NCBI GenBank assembly: GCA_900618425.1
Contig: UZAN01039552.1
Coordinates: 79,896-143,895 of the forward strand
DNA from: Echinostoma caproni
Lineage: Eukaryota; Platyhelminthes; Trematoda; Plagiorchiida; Echinostomatidae
Direction: 5' to 3'
DNA: 64,000 bases
Shown: positions 25,584 to 38,700 of the stretch, piece by piece
Layout: each line of letters begins with the position of its first letter
Position numbering within the stretch: the first letter of the stretch is position 1
Translations under genes and position numbers: made by a program
Notes under the pieces: model-generated
The model's database searches: none
What the model was told of the DNA's origin: nothing
Seen by the model: only the letters and a program-made list of their open reading frames with translations

Positions 25584-28559
25584 TTTTCTCTAGATAAGTG
25601 TGCGAATTTCTAAGTAATGTGAAACGACACCTCACACAAGACAGAAGGGGGTAATTCGTAACCGATGAGGGTCAANNNNNNNNAGACAATAGTTTCTCTA
25701 AATTCAAGTCCGAATTACGATCCGTTTCCCAATATGTATAACAATGAAATCGGTCCCGCATGCACAAACAACATGCAGCTTTTTTGATCTTAGACACGCA
25801 TCACAATGCACTAAACAATTCACACATGCATCTATTGAAAATAACCTAGTGGTTCAAGCTAAAACTATCTGAACTGTCATCGACTCAATGCTTACAGATA
25901 CATGAATCATGAAAACTCGGTTCCGGTTCTCACACTTTTATGATCAGTGTTATAGGCAAATAGAGAACAAATTGACCTCTATACATGTGCCAGTGACCAA
26001 CTATGTGGTTTTTGACGTGTATTGGGCGTCAAGGTAGGATGACAATTTCAATCAGCTGACTTTTCTACGTTTCTTCGGTAGCTGATAGAACCCACCAAAC
26101 GATGTTGTTTATTGACGTTGTGATAGACTGCCAAAATGATGTGATTCTGATTCTGTTTCCAAGTCACCGAAACTCACATGCGAACAAATTCCATAAACAA
26201 TCCAGAATAATTCATAACCTAATTGATTTCTGCAGTGATAAGATTCGACATCGTGTGGGTGTGTGCGAGTAACGATTTCGCACATAAAACGATCAACGCT
26301 TCCCTTTATTTTACCAACATCTATAGTAAAAGGTCAACAAGTAGGAATCGATGGTTAAATTTATCTCAGCCTTTGATCTTGTATCTCATCGGTCTTCGAT
26401 GATAATCCTCTTCACTAAAGTGAAGACTCCAAAATTACTTTTTATAATTTGTTACTTAATTTTTACCAATGCCCACATCATTCAGGATGTTTACCCATTG
26501 AGGTTGCAGTTCACAGTGAGCATTGGATCAGCTCACAAAACAAGCCTAAGAATGCTTACACAATGACTCAGCATTTCCGGTGTGCATAGAATACGTGCAA
26601 CGATTGTCATTATGATAGATTGATCTAAACAATGGGTATCAAATGTGTGGTATGATGTAGATTAATCAGTTGCTCACGTGATGGAACACAATGAATTTCC
26701 TTAATTGATTCATAAATATGTGAGCACGCAAAACGATTCTAATAGCTTTTAGCATTCTATGGAACCGAGAAGCCGCTGATTTGTAGCCGGGGAGATTCCT
26801 AAGATTTTGTTCACCTTTCATGATGGCGATTCAATGTCCAACTGCAACAATGTTTATTGTATCATATTTGAGATACTGATTAAGCTGGTCACGAAACAAT
26901 GGAAGCCTCACAGTGTTGTTTGGTAGGTCCTCTTCCACTCCACGGAAATCCTGGACAGCCGCTTCCGTGGATCTCTACAGTTCAACCAAACATTGCGAAT
27001 AAGTGACCAAAGTTAACTACTGTATATGGATTACTCCATTTATTGAATTAGAAATGTTTGACCTGCATTTTACTGTCGACTGACGTTATGTGCATCAGAG
27101 TCCTACATTCACACCCGAGTTATTCCATTGTTGAAGAACAATGGTATACGCACATTGCGAGTTAAGCGCAACTGCCCCACTTGTTAACTGTGAAGATGGT
27201 CGGGAATATATGGTACTTGCAATTAGGCTCTCACATCAAGTGTTCTACGACCACTAGAAATATGAGACGTTTGTCCCGCGAACGTGCAAAATCCAAAGGT
27301 ATCCATAGTTACGCTACGAAAACTGGAAGTCCAGAACATTTGGCGCTGACTGAGGACTCTACACCTGAAATGCGGACACCAGTAATCGCATGAAGTAAGA
27401 AATAGGAACATGACAAGCGACATTCACCTAAATTGGGATCAGTTGCCCTTTCTCGCGTACAGCAAAAGTTAAACAATATGGTCATCTACTATGTTGTTTA
27501 TTTTTTGTCAAAATTGTATATCAACGCAAGGTCTCGTTTTTGATTTATTATGATTTCAATTACGTTTTAAAATATGTACAGTGTTTCTTTTTTCTTCCAA
27601 AAAAATATTCATGTAAATATTGAGTTAGTGACTCCCTTTCATCTGCAGTCAGCATCAATAATTATAAGGCGTGCTGAAAGGAGTTTGGGTTGCAAGGTTA
27701 ATTTATAGTCTGCGAAACTGGGAAAAATCAGTCCTTATCTTTCATCTTTATGGAATGCATTTTTCTACTGTTATCACAACCATACTGCTTTGATGCATCT
27801 TGCAGATCTTCGAATGCCGTAAGCCGAAAGCGAAGTAAAAGATGCATTGCTGTTCAGGACGTATTGTTTTAGCAACTACTCAAAAATGAGTTCATTTGTA
27901 ACTGAAGAGGAATGAACAGGTAAAATCACCGTCAATCCACAGGGAAGTAGATTAATATAACTGGTGGAACAAAGTGTCTTAAACTTTATATTGATGGTGC
28001 TTATCTTGTTTGGGATACCCCAGGTTTTTTGCTTTTATTTCTCTCTTGTTGACAAAGAGTAAAACTCCAAACAAAGCCCGGCACAGATAGACTAACTTAG
28101 GAATACTTTAACTTTTGTCGTGCGCGGAAATCTGTCAGTATGTGTAAACTCGCTTACAAATGACGTCACTTAGTATTTAGNTTTAGATAACCGTAAACAA
28201 TACTCAAACATTGAGACGAGCAATACAGCACCACTGACCGCGATCTACACCATTCTGAAAATTCTAAAGATTGTGCGCAATGCTTTTCAAAATAGTAAAA
28301 CCCAACCAACTATCAGTTCTCTCACTGCTAGAAGACCAGTCCGACAAGTCACGTGTGGTCGACTACCACAACTGAGTATTGTATATAGTGTCTCTGGTGC
28401 AACCATACACTGCTTTCTGACAACTGGTTCATCCTATATTAAAAGTGTTCTATCGTCAAGACTGATGCGGCTACGACAAACAATTGCATTACCACTAAGG
28501 AATATGCAAAAATACATAAGAAACACTGTGTCGTTAAAACGCGTTCCTGTATCCTAAAG
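25584..28559. other. No gene seen; assembly gap at 25676-25683
   Basis: AT-rich, with an 8-base N run and a single N at 28181. The frames 27181-27393 (plus) and 28273-28557 (plus) have no recognisable domain. Nothing else can be supported. Confidence 0.45.
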
Positions 28560-28907
28560 GTGAGTGATCAATACCCTTGTCATAGTGGCATGTATTGCCT
28601 TCCAGTAAAATTCAGATTCTTAGGGCAGTTCAGATCAAGTGCGCTAGCCATTTTCCCTTCAAAACTCCGCATTTCTTTAGACACATTTTTTGTAGGCTTT
28701 TGTATGATGCTCATCTCGATATCATTTCCCTCTCTAGTTAGATGTTTCCAGTTTAGGTGCTCTTTGAAATTATTGCATTTGTGTCGGTTTGCCTCTTCAA
28801 TTGAAACGGTCCAGATGATTTTATCTGGTTTAGGTCGGATGCACTTAGGCCAAATTATTCCTTCTAATCCTTGCACCCTTTTTGTGCTGGTTTGTGGTGT
28901 AAGATGA
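28560..28907. other. Opposing open frames, function unknown
   Basis: The plus strand is open for 115 codons (28560-28907) and the minus strand for 98 (28580-28876), fully overlapped. The minus frame stays open beyond its first ATG towards about 28915. It has a more protein-like mix (Lys/Glu/Asn, several Trp), whereas the plus frame is rich in Ser/Phe/Leu. Neither has a domain I know. The minus strand could hold an old retroelement or an exon. No convincing splice pair was found. Confidence 0.25.
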
Positions 28908-28919
28908 ATAACTAGTCTC

Positions 28920-29065
28920 TTAGCTTTTCAGGCACAGCGATTAACGATGATGATTATTTAATCGCGGTTATCTAGTTCGAACCCAGGCGGTTCCCATCCC
29001 ACTTCAACGTGTTTATTCATATTTCCAACTGTGCAGCACACAGCGGAAAAATCGCCGGGTCATGG
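28920..29065 (+). repeat. Possible tRNA-like B-box sequence
   Basis: TAGTTCGAACCCAGG at about 28975-28989 is close to the polymerase III B-box consensus. Nothing folding like a full tRNA surrounds it. It may be a SINE fragment. TTCGAA is its own reverse complement, so the orientation is uncertain. Confidence 0.2.
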
Positions 29066-29331
29066 CAAGAAACCTAACGTGTAACTTTTGATACGGCTTC
29101 TTCAATCAAGGATCCTTTCCAATTCAGTATTCACTGCAAGACAGCGCACAACTAAACAAGTGAAACACATCCAATGTTTGACCCCGGTTGACTACACAGT
29201 AAGAGAAATTTCTCAGCGTAAGGCTGCTGTCTTTGCCGAGAAATTGTATTCCAACATTGTGCAAAGAGCCGAATCTTAATCGAGCATCAGACGTTTGTCA
29301 AGGCGGTTACTAACATTACTGGCTCATAAAA

Positions 29332-29840
29332 GTGCAAAACTTTTGTTGTGTATCCTCTTACTATCGGATCTTTGTTTTGGACGATCATACGATTAATAGT
29401 TTTAGGTTTCAGGTCCGTTACAATTTAATTGGTGATCGTTCCTTAGAATGGTTCACTTGCATTTGTATTTCCATTATTCTTAGATTTCATCTACCGACAA
29501 GTTTATCTTTTGAATTTGCTTGTGTTATCTGGCCCCTCAAACTAAACTTTATTTGCGTTTTCTCTGCCATCCAGCAAAAGATGTCCCATTTAAATACTTT
29601 CTTTGTGACGCACAACCTGTTACCGTTTTGCCACACGAGACGGAGTACGTGGGGAGTGAAAACCACATCATTTACAAGATTGAGATGAAGGAGCGAAGTT
29701 CCAAAGCTCAAAAAAGGGAATTAATATTCTTTGGTACATTTTCGGTAGACTCCCGGAAAATGTCAAAATGCTGTGCTCACCTTTTTTATTTATTTGTGGT
29801 CGAATTCACACTTATTGAATACATTATTCTATGGGAATGA
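29332..29840 (+). other. Low-stop patch, possible exon or old repeat
   Basis: Two plus frames (29332-29688 and 29520-29840) and one minus frame (29487-29711) overlap and are all open. A pyrimidine tract and CAG at about 29556-29574 could serve as a splice acceptor ahead of KDVPFKYFLC in the second plus frame. A GGTAGAC near 29746 could be a donor. I do not recognise any of the translations, so function is unknown. Confidence 0.2.
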
Positions 29841-29879
29841 ATAGTTCAGCACTCATTGGTTTTCCAAACGCTGTGGTAA

Positions 29880-29970
29880 TGGTGAATGTATTCATAAAAT
29901 GTTAAATAACCCTGAAGAGGGTACTGCTGAGAGATCAGTAGTTTCATGTATTATTATTATTATTGAGAAC
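29880..29970 (+). repeat. Retroelement-type 3' end with (ATT)n tail
   Basis: A hairpin (ACTGCTGA, loop GAGA, TCAGTAGT; 29923-29942) is followed within a few bases by an (ATT)n run at 29949-29964. A structured end followed by a short simple-sequence tail is what target-primed insertion of LINEs and SINEs leaves. No coding part was found upstream, so the parent family is not identified. Confidence 0.4.
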
Positions 29971-32900
29971 TTTGCTTTGATCGAGTAATAATACAATATG
30001 CTACCAAGAGCAACCAGTTGGCCTGGTGACGCTCTTATACAGACCGCAACTTTGCTCATTTGTCAGGCTGATGGGTGCGGCGAGACGCGAGTTTTTCGGA
30101 CCGCCGTCCTTAATACCAAGCTATGATTTAGTGTAGAGCACTTTTTGTGTACAGTTACCTTGGTGATATTGCCTTAGTCGTCATACAATGCACAACAACA
30201 ATGAAACTCTCGTAGGTAAAACGGAACTGAAAGTTTGTCCAGCCAAAATATGTTGGAGGAAACTTGTTACCAATAGGAGAATAACATGTTAGCTTTCATT
30301 TCATATCCAAATGTTTTCTTTAGTAGTAGAAACATTTGAACTTAAACTGGATTCCTTCATCTGTTATACTTAGTTGTTATAAGTCAAGTGAACATCTCTA
30401 TTCATATGTTTTCTTGTCAAATTCAATATTGACGGTAATCAGTATTATATATACCTTCACATCTATAAGTATATTAGTATACCCGTTTTTAGTCGTACCA
30501 AGGACTGAGCTCCGACATGAAATTCCATTAGTTTTATTTTGTCCAGACAAGAGCCTAACATTTGTATTGATTTTTATACTTATTGTTTTCTTGTGCTGAT
30601 AAAATAAAACAATAAAACAGTTTAATGATATTGTTCAAACCAATAATAACACTCGGGACGAATTGCACGTTTATCCGTTGTCCAAGTTTTAGAAGTTACG
30701 ATAAATCACCAACCACAGACGGAAAGCCAGTGAACCATCACACATTAAACACTCTCTGTGAACCATGTATCACCAAAAACACGCAACATATTAAACGTGC
30801 CATACAGGAAAAGAAACACTTAGCTTTCTTAGAGATCTCAAACAATGACAAATCTGTTTGTTCCCCTCGTTTAATTAGAGATTGTCTGTCTGGTTCTCCT
30901 ATCAGCGCCAAATCCTATAAAAACTTGGTTTTTATTCTTGCACCGCACGTGTTACTATTCAATATAAAAAGAACAAAAACGTGAGCTAGGCAAAGAAAAT
31001 AAAACAATGAATAAGGCTTAGCTGTCCAAAGATAAGCAAAAAATTATTCTGCGTACATGTGGTGACTTCTAACCAAAACGCTGAATTCGGTAAAGACACA
31101 TACCAACATCGACTCGATTGGGTTTATTCAGTGAAATGTTTTGCCCAACTGACTTCAACTACAACGAGTAAAAGTGATTTTCGTTAATTAGTACTTCACA
31201 ATAGAACAACACATCAGATCACCGATCGATCGGTCGGTTGTGTGTTATGGTGGTTTGTCTCAACCTCCAAGACAGTAACGAATGCATCAAAATCGTTTAT
31301 GCTTCATTTTGGACTATCCATTTCGACAAAAGACTAACCGGTCAGAATGATACTTCTATCTTATGCATGTAGTGTATGTTTGCATGCATATCAGTCTGGT
31401 GCCTAGTTCACCCAAAATAGTTGGTGTGTATTTATGGGAGACAAATCAAATGACAACTGTGAATGTGATATTGTCCAGCTACTGAATTACACTCGTGTGC
31501 GTATTGCATTGTAAATTTTGTCTGGCATTTGGCAAACTCCACCGCAGACCATATGATTGATTTTGGTTGCTAAAGTCTGATTAGTTGATAATCACTAAAT
31601 GTTTAATTGCGGTAATTCCGACGAACATATCATTTATTCACGGAAGTCCTATCTCAGACAGTCAAATCAACTTCTGTCAAAACTTGAAGCAGCATGCACA
31701 AATTAAAGTCATGGCTGAATTCAGTCATAAACTTGGCTACATAGACACTTAGCGAGCTTCACTAGATTTCTTATTTCGCTTGAAACAGACAACATATGAC
31801 ACACAGCTCGTCCATCATCATCAAACCACTGCGTGTTGCCCAATGCTTACTAGCGGATGCTATCTAACAGGTTAATTAATAGAGGTTTCCTTTTTGAAGA
31901 TATTGATCATCAGTTCTGATCCGTGTTGATATAACTCATTCAAATTTGTTAAACCTGCATGGAGTTAAGTAAATTTAGCAACAAATCAGTAGAATTTGAT
32001 TAGCCTGAGGAAAGCCGAAACAGAAACTTAATGGCAGATTTTGTGTTAAACAGTTAACTTAAGTGAATGCGATCCTATTATGGTTCCGTGAAACAGTTTA
32101 TAGCAAATGAACTCTTCACCTTTATGTATTGGAAACAATAAAATTGCCATCGCCCATCTTGGAACACAAAACCACGGTCTTTGTTTTCTAATGTTTCCAA
32201 AGCTGAATTGACGTGATACGTTTTTCCATACCCAACTCCCTTCTCCACATGTGATGAAGGGGCGTGCGTTAGGCCGCATCGCTGAAAGAGACTATTATCT
32301 ATTTAGTATAATACTGCAATGAGCAATAGAATTAGGCAACATATGCATCCTGGTTTAACATATACGTGAACACACAGAACATATATTTGGAATATGTAAT
32401 TGGTTAACCGTCTACAAACTGGGAACAAAATGGACTCAGCAGGGTGATAAAAGACTGAGGTGCACTATGAACTTCGTTCCCACAATGATTCCTGATTTGA
32501 TCCAAAAAGGTTTCTCCAATGCACTCGATTATCCTGAAAATATTGCCCGCTTCACATGTCAAGCCTACATCGAAAGATGACTTAGGCTTATTCCACAGAT
32601 AAATTCCACGAAGATAAATACTCCAAATCCTCGAAGTATTTTCAATATTCATTCTATTGTCTGTAGCGTCATATGCCTCTCTATCAACCTTTATAACAGG
32701 TGTTTACGTTGTAATGGTACAAATCACACCCCGCATATTTGTATTTTCTTTATCATTCAGCGTCACCAAACAAATCGATCGCACGGCAAAAATCAAAGGA
32801 GGCTGTCGATTGGATCATCCTGTGCGTTTACCAATATCATCCGACTGACCCTCAGTTCACAACCAGCAAGCAGTATTCTGCTTTTTTGAGAAACGTCCTT

Positions 32901-33399
32901 ACACTGTTTGATCGCCGTATTTTGACTCGATCGACAAGCACTGTCCGCAAACAAACCAGGACGTCTCACGTACTATCCAACTTCGTTTGTATACACGCAG
33001 ACATGCGTGTAGGTGAGCCAAATTTGTGAAGTATGAATGAATGACAGCATGTTGCACGAACTCTTATATCAAAGATCACGTGTGTCACCGTCTGTCTAGG
33101 ACAGGTTCCACCTGTCTGCACAGCCTGTCTATCCGTTTGGCTCAGACTAGTGAATAGAGAGACAAACGCACGTGTAAAACATATTGCTCGGCACACATCA
33201 CATTCAGTCGTCTTCACGAATCACAGTGGGTTGTGCATTGTGAAACGCGTGTTCATGTATTTTATCGATTGCACACAACAAATGACTGGCTGCGCATAGG
33301 ATTTGCACAAACGAACAAACACCCGCCCACTAAAGAGCACAAACATACACAGAAACACGCCGCTGTGCGTGTACAGTGATTTGGTCAGTTCTTAAGTGA
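29971..33399. other. No gene seen
   Basis: AT-rich. The frames at 30336-30599 (hydrophobic by composition), 30625-30984 and 32739-33029 have no recognisable content. A 14-bp perfect palindrome (ACCGATCGATCGGT) lies at 31221-31234. Confidence 0.45.
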
Positions 33400-33883
33400 G
33401 CTGATACTTCCGTTTGTCGTGGTATACTACTCCAGCCTGCCTTCTTGCTCGCTCGCTCACCAACCAGCGCTGATCGCCCGATTTATCGCCCATTTACGTC
33501 CTGTATGAGACAATCGTACGCCGGAAGCGTCTTATCCACAACCGCGTTATCTGTTGCGCATGTAAATAGTTTATACACGCGAACACACACACACAAGCTC
33601 GTTTATCTGCTGGGGCAATGCACATCGGGTAGCCAGATCAGCAGACGGAAAACGGAGAAGATTATCTGCCAGTTATAAACTATTACAAGGATAAACAACT
33701 GATACAGCTAAAGCGACAGCGTGCCACGTCTCTGTGGATTCACTGGAATTTTACATCAGTGGATACAGTGTGTATCATGCCTCTCTGTGCATTTCTACAC
33801 ACAATTTCTTTGGGGATCTACTTTTTGCATATGGGAGATCAGAACAGTTGTGGAAATGAATTTTTTTAATGTGTTCCCTATAG
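33400..33883 (+). promoter_or_regulatory. Upstream flank of the large exon, CpG-richer
   Basis: From about 33430 to 33640 CpG dinucleotides are clearly denser than elsewhere, and the block lies immediately 5' of the only strong coding exon. That would suit a promoter or first untranslated exon. I found no TATA box or strong donor, so this is a positional guess. A T-rich tract ending in CCCTATAG at 33861-33883 looks like a splice acceptor, usable for a cis intron or for spliced-leader trans-splicing, which flukes use on some genes. Confidence 0.3.
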
Positions 33884-33904
33884 ATGCTCATTTACAATAA
33901 CTAG
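33884..33904 (+). other. Short upstream ORF (if exon starts at 33884)
   Basis: If the AG at 33882-33883 is used as an acceptor, the exon begins directly with an ATG. That ATG opens a six-codon frame, stopped by TAG seven bases before the main ATG and in a different frame. It would damp translation from the main ATG. It depends entirely on that splice site being real. Confidence 0.25.
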
Positions 33905-33911
33905 AATAAAT

Positions 33912-35790
33912 ATGGCCAATTTAGACCCAAATAACATTGGGGAGGATTGGCTCAAAGTCAGTGAGGCGCGTTATGATTCCATGAAACATCTGTTACAATC
34001 AGTGAAGCAGGATATCGATGCGCTGACACAAAAGATTGATTCCACACAAAAATCACCTGTTCTTCAACGAGCGACTTACCCTCAGTCACAAACTTCATCT
34101 CGTATAGATGAAGCTCAATGTATCACAAATGCTGCTCAACCAACTGGGTCACTCCTAACACAAACCCAAACACCCCCAACGAGTACCACCATAAAACCCT
34201 CGTTATATCAGCCAAATCAACCGGATTTACTGGCCAATGTACATCAGTCTACTTCCACTACCACTGCTATCAAAACAGATACTGAGTTCCCAGAGCTGGA
34301 TGAGATGGAAGAATACATGGATATTCGGATTCGCAAAGAACGGAATCCGTTCAGTTTTGCACAAAATCTAATTGATTGTAATGTAGCCTCATTGATCAGT
34401 TCTGATCTACCTGGAAGTGATTCGGCCGGTGATGGAGAAAACAAAACTTGGCGTTCCCCTTCCGACTTCAGTTTACGCGATCCATTTGAAGAAGAACAGT
34501 TGAATCAAGAATTTCATAATCAAACAAATATTCTCAACAGTTCCGGTCCATCTGGATTACAAATGCAAATGAAGGAAACAGACCTTGATGATGTTGAACC
34601 TGGTCCGTTTGATCGAGGAAATGAATCTGACGGAAGTTTATCACCAGCCGTGTCGCCTACATTTGAAATTTACGCTGCCGAAACCGTTCAACTAAAAGAC
34701 ATGCTTCTATCTAATGAGGAAACGGTCGCACTGGGATTAAAACCGGAAGAACCTTTGGAGAAAAATACAGCGGTGGAAGATTATCAGGTTTATGAAAACG
34801 GGCATTCGTTGACTACAATAGATGAAGCATCGGAAGAAGTAGAAGATGACTGGTCATCATCTGAATTGGATTCCTCTTTGGATAGCAACGATGATAAGAG
34901 AGATCACATGGCTGCAAGACACTCGAGCAAACGTTCTACAGACGGTGAGTCACCTGCCAAGAAAGCGATCAATAATAGTTTTAAATCCGCCGAGACGCCC
35001 TCAGATCAACCACATGATGAAATACTTAGTTGTCAATCCCGAACAGCCACACTGAAGAAGGAAGAAATACCAAAACCAGAAGAAAATTTTGTGTTTGATT
35101 CAAGCGAGACTAAACTGTTAGAGGTAAATCAAAAAACGGTTGAGGCTGTGGTTCTTCGACCAAAGCGTATCGATGCAGAAGCAGCTTCACCAAACAAACA
35201 GCGACATTCGCAGCGACCAACTTCAATGGGATCTCTCCGCAGTACTCTGAAACAGATTGAGAAGTCTCCCACTGGATCCTTACACTCTGTTATTTCTGCT
35301 TTCAGTCAAGAAAGCATGATCAGTGAGGCGGACTCATATGTGACTGTGTGCAGTCGGTTTGCAACCACTGGAAGTGATGATATTTATACGACTGCATGTA
35401 GTGATTCCGAACTTCCTGTTTCACCGGGAAGAGTTGGTGGCTCTGCAGACGATGAATGCCTCACACTATCCCGTAAACGGACAAAACTGGCTCGCGATCA
35501 ACGTTCCCGAGCTCGGGAACGCCGAGTAGACCGTCTATCATCTTCCTCGTCAAACTCATCCATTGAGGAACAAGAGAGTCCCCTGACCCCAGAAGGAGAT
35601 CGGCACGAACATGAGCAAAGAGCTGATGAAACGCTGATACGAACTCCTCAGGCGCTTATTGTAACCCCGAAATTTTCCCGTCTACCATCAAAATTAGCCT
35701 CACCTAATGATATATCACATAACGCTGATGATGGAAACCATCCTGTTGATCAAGTGTTGATTGACAGAGATTCAACATCCCAATTCGTCG
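33912..35790 (+). CDS. Large coding exon of an unrecognised, low-complexity protein
   Basis: 626 codons plus one base stay open from ATG 33912 to a consensus donor, CG|GTAAGTC, at 35791. An in-frame stop occurs 18 bases into the intron. Residues about 11-47 form an amphipathic helix, possibly coiled coil. Residues 60-120 are Thr/Gln/Pro-rich. A strongly acidic patch sits at 125-136, and acidic/serine stretches occupy 300-330. A basic tract, RKRTKLARDQRSRARERRVD, lies at 521-540 and is followed by six straight serines; it could be a nuclear signal or membrane/RNA-binding helix. SP and TP sites are common. No folded domain or membrane span is visible. The length, codon regularity and clean donor make it the only confident host coding region. 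The frame remains open from the ATG back to the AG at 33883, so the exon could be internal and the ATG not the start. The rest of the gene is downstream. Function unknown. Confidence 0.85.
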
Positions 35791-38700
35791 GTAAGTCAAT
35801 GTTTGCTTGATTGAAAAGCTCGTTCGTTTTTTCTGTGTATTCTATCTTATGTGAATAATATTTCACATTGATTAGGACAGAAAAACATCAAACTGTAAAA
35901 ATAATAGCATATTTTAATTTCCCTTGGTAATGTTGCTGTCAATGAACTTATAAGGATGAGAATCTTCAACCCATTTAATTCTGTTTTTGGAGCTGTTTGA
36001 GTATGATTATGACAATCGGAGGAAAACCAAAAACAAGGGTATGGTTTTGTTTGTTCAGGTCGGAATCAAAATGCATTATCGCGCTATTAATCAGGAAACA
36101 AAATTTAGAGAATTTTCTCTTAAGAACTAAGTAAAACTTGGTGTAAGAGTATGAAACAGGCAAAGGAGTGCCAACGCTTAAACACCATAGATAACTCAAT
36201 CATGTAAGATATTCTGAATAATTGGAAAACACACTTTTGGACGAAATCAGAAAGTTAGCAGTGAATGGAAACGTTAATCAAAATGTTGTGCTGAAATTGG
36301 GCTCTAACCAGCGTCGCTTCCTATGGGGAAAAAATACGGAGACGTTTGTAGGCGTTTCCCACAAGCAATAAGGATGATCCTTGGTATTAGCTTTATAGAA
36401 TTGTGGCATTTATGGACAGAGCTAGATACGGATGGAAAATCAACCTTTCATACCCCAGTAGCAACAGTCATTTTAAATAACATTGTGGTTGTTATGACCA
36501 AACCAATTCTGGAACCGATCGTCATGAGGATGAAACGCCGACCTAAACCTGGGGCAATGTATTATGCAAATTAGTAACTTGAAACTGTTTCGGCTTTTGC
36601 ACAATCCATAGTCTGAATACTGGCTCAGTGGTCAAATATTAGAGATTGGGTTTGGATATTCAGGATGGTTTTGCAATTCTCTGCGATCGTAGTCAATAAA
36701 CTAGTATGCAAACGCATATACTAACTAGTTGCACCCCTGATTGTTGCGTTTGCACAACGTGCAGGTTCCGAATCGTTGTCAGCAAGAAAATTGCTCCAGT
36801 TTTCCTATAATGAAAAGATAACAGAAGCTGGCAACATGAAATATGGATTAATTTTTGTCTGGCAATTCAAAATCAGCGTATCCTTATACCGAGTCATCAT
36901 CATAATGTAAACTATCACATTTTAGGCAGTTCCATTCACATATAATACCTGCTCAAAACACCACTGGACCATAGTGATGAACTGGCTTTGGTCCCAGGAA
37001 TTCATAGTAATTTGTTATGGCAGGTTATCTACAAACTTAAAAACAAGTTCGGCTGTTCGAGTTCATTTGTAAGATAAACCGCTACTTGAACTGGCAACTG
37101 GAATGACGGTCTTTTTATTTAGGCGCAATTAACTTTGAATCAGTAAATTAAGTGAATAACACAAGCGATTTGTAAATCTTAACTTCAGGGTAATAGTCCA
37201 AATTCTATATTATCCAATAACTGAATCCATTGCAAAAAACAAGTTCTCCAACTTCGCTATCCGAGTAGTTGGCTTAAAAACCAGCTTTGTGCATATTACT
37301 GACGAAACATTGAAGCGCACTCCGAAAGTAATACTTTTATTCACTTTACGCAAAACGGAAGATCATCATAAAGCGTTCAAATATCGTGTTGTTACTGGAT
37401 TCGTTCGGTGTTCTATCACTAATCTCTTTTTCAACTCTTCCTCTAAAACGTGCCACGCCTGCAATTCCTTCAACCAAACCAAACCATCATTTAAACGGTT
37501 GCCAAACGAAATACTTTGAGTTTAGTCAGAGCAAAAGTTCTCATTTGAGATAAGCACTTGCCAAACTAAAAAGGCGCTACTCCTGATACATTTGTCTTTG
37601 GGTCGGAATTCCATCCGCAATGCGAGATCCCCGAGGAGCATTAGACACCTTGGGATTATTCATTCGCAATCTGTAAAACTCGTCGATGAAACATAAACTA
37701 CATATGCTTTAGGGAATAGATCATATACGTTCAGACAGTCGGTGAGGTTATGTAAACAGCTCGTTTTGATAACAGACAGTTGACCTTGACACCTGTGTTT
37801 TTGCGTTGAAGATCACCATGGACTCTGCTGTCTTCACTATCGTTGGCCTAAACCCAATTGAAGTAGTTCAAATTGTATTGTTCATTAGCCCTGTCATTGT
37901 TTACTTTGCGTGGCAGGAATTTCATTATAAATTGTAACGATCATGAGATTTAGTACTATTCAAAACCCCTGACGAAAATTCACAGTAGGATATAAAACTA
38001 TCGTGTCGATGTAACCTATATGATGCACTTAAGAACTATGTAAACCAAAGAGGCTTTTGTATGTTTTTCAAAAAATGACTGATTGATCTTGTAGGAAGCA
38101 ATGGAGTAATATCGTTACCTGTAGATTTGTTGAGCTTCCGTTTTGCAAGCAGCGTATTTCGATGCGATGCAGAGGCTTCTTGTGTCGTTCAAGAAGAAAA
38201 CAGTCCATGATTCAGAGGTTTATATTGGACAACGATACCAGGCACGGTTCAAATTTCACAGTAAAACGAAGGCATTACTCAACTCACCCACATGAGCTCT
38301 GTCTCACGTCCTTTGTTTGTTTATTTTACTTTCTAGTAGTGCTTGCCAAGAAAAATAAGACACTATGGGTCAAGTCTCCTGTAAAACTCCTGTTTGACAT
38401 GTTCACAATAAACTCCATATTTTCTGTCAGCATCGATTGTCCAAAAACACGTTTGGAGATCATTTAAGATAGACCTGCCAACGACTACAGCTGGCTACTT
38501 TGATGACAGATTGACATTTTGATCAACGTTTTGGAACTTATGCTCACTATATGCACGCGCTGTATGTTGTGAAATGCATTATTCGTAGCTCCGGAAATTA
38601 CACCTTAATGTCCACAGAGAGCCTACGGTTCACCTTTTCTGCTACTCAAGCTGTCCAACTCAGTGGAAGGTAATCAACTGGCAGAAAATTGGCTCTGACC

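Noticed and set aside
30336..30599. Membrane protein frame of 87 codons
   Set aside because: Hydrophobicity is what T-rich DNA gives by chance; no splice sites or family.
31221..31234. 14-bp palindrome as an operator or recombination site
   Set aside because: A single palindrome with no gene beside it; expected by chance at this length scale often enough.
34244..35055. Extra frames inside the large exon (minus 34244-34444, plus 34846-35055)
   Set aside because: Shadows of the 626-codon frame, which is far longer and has a clean donor.
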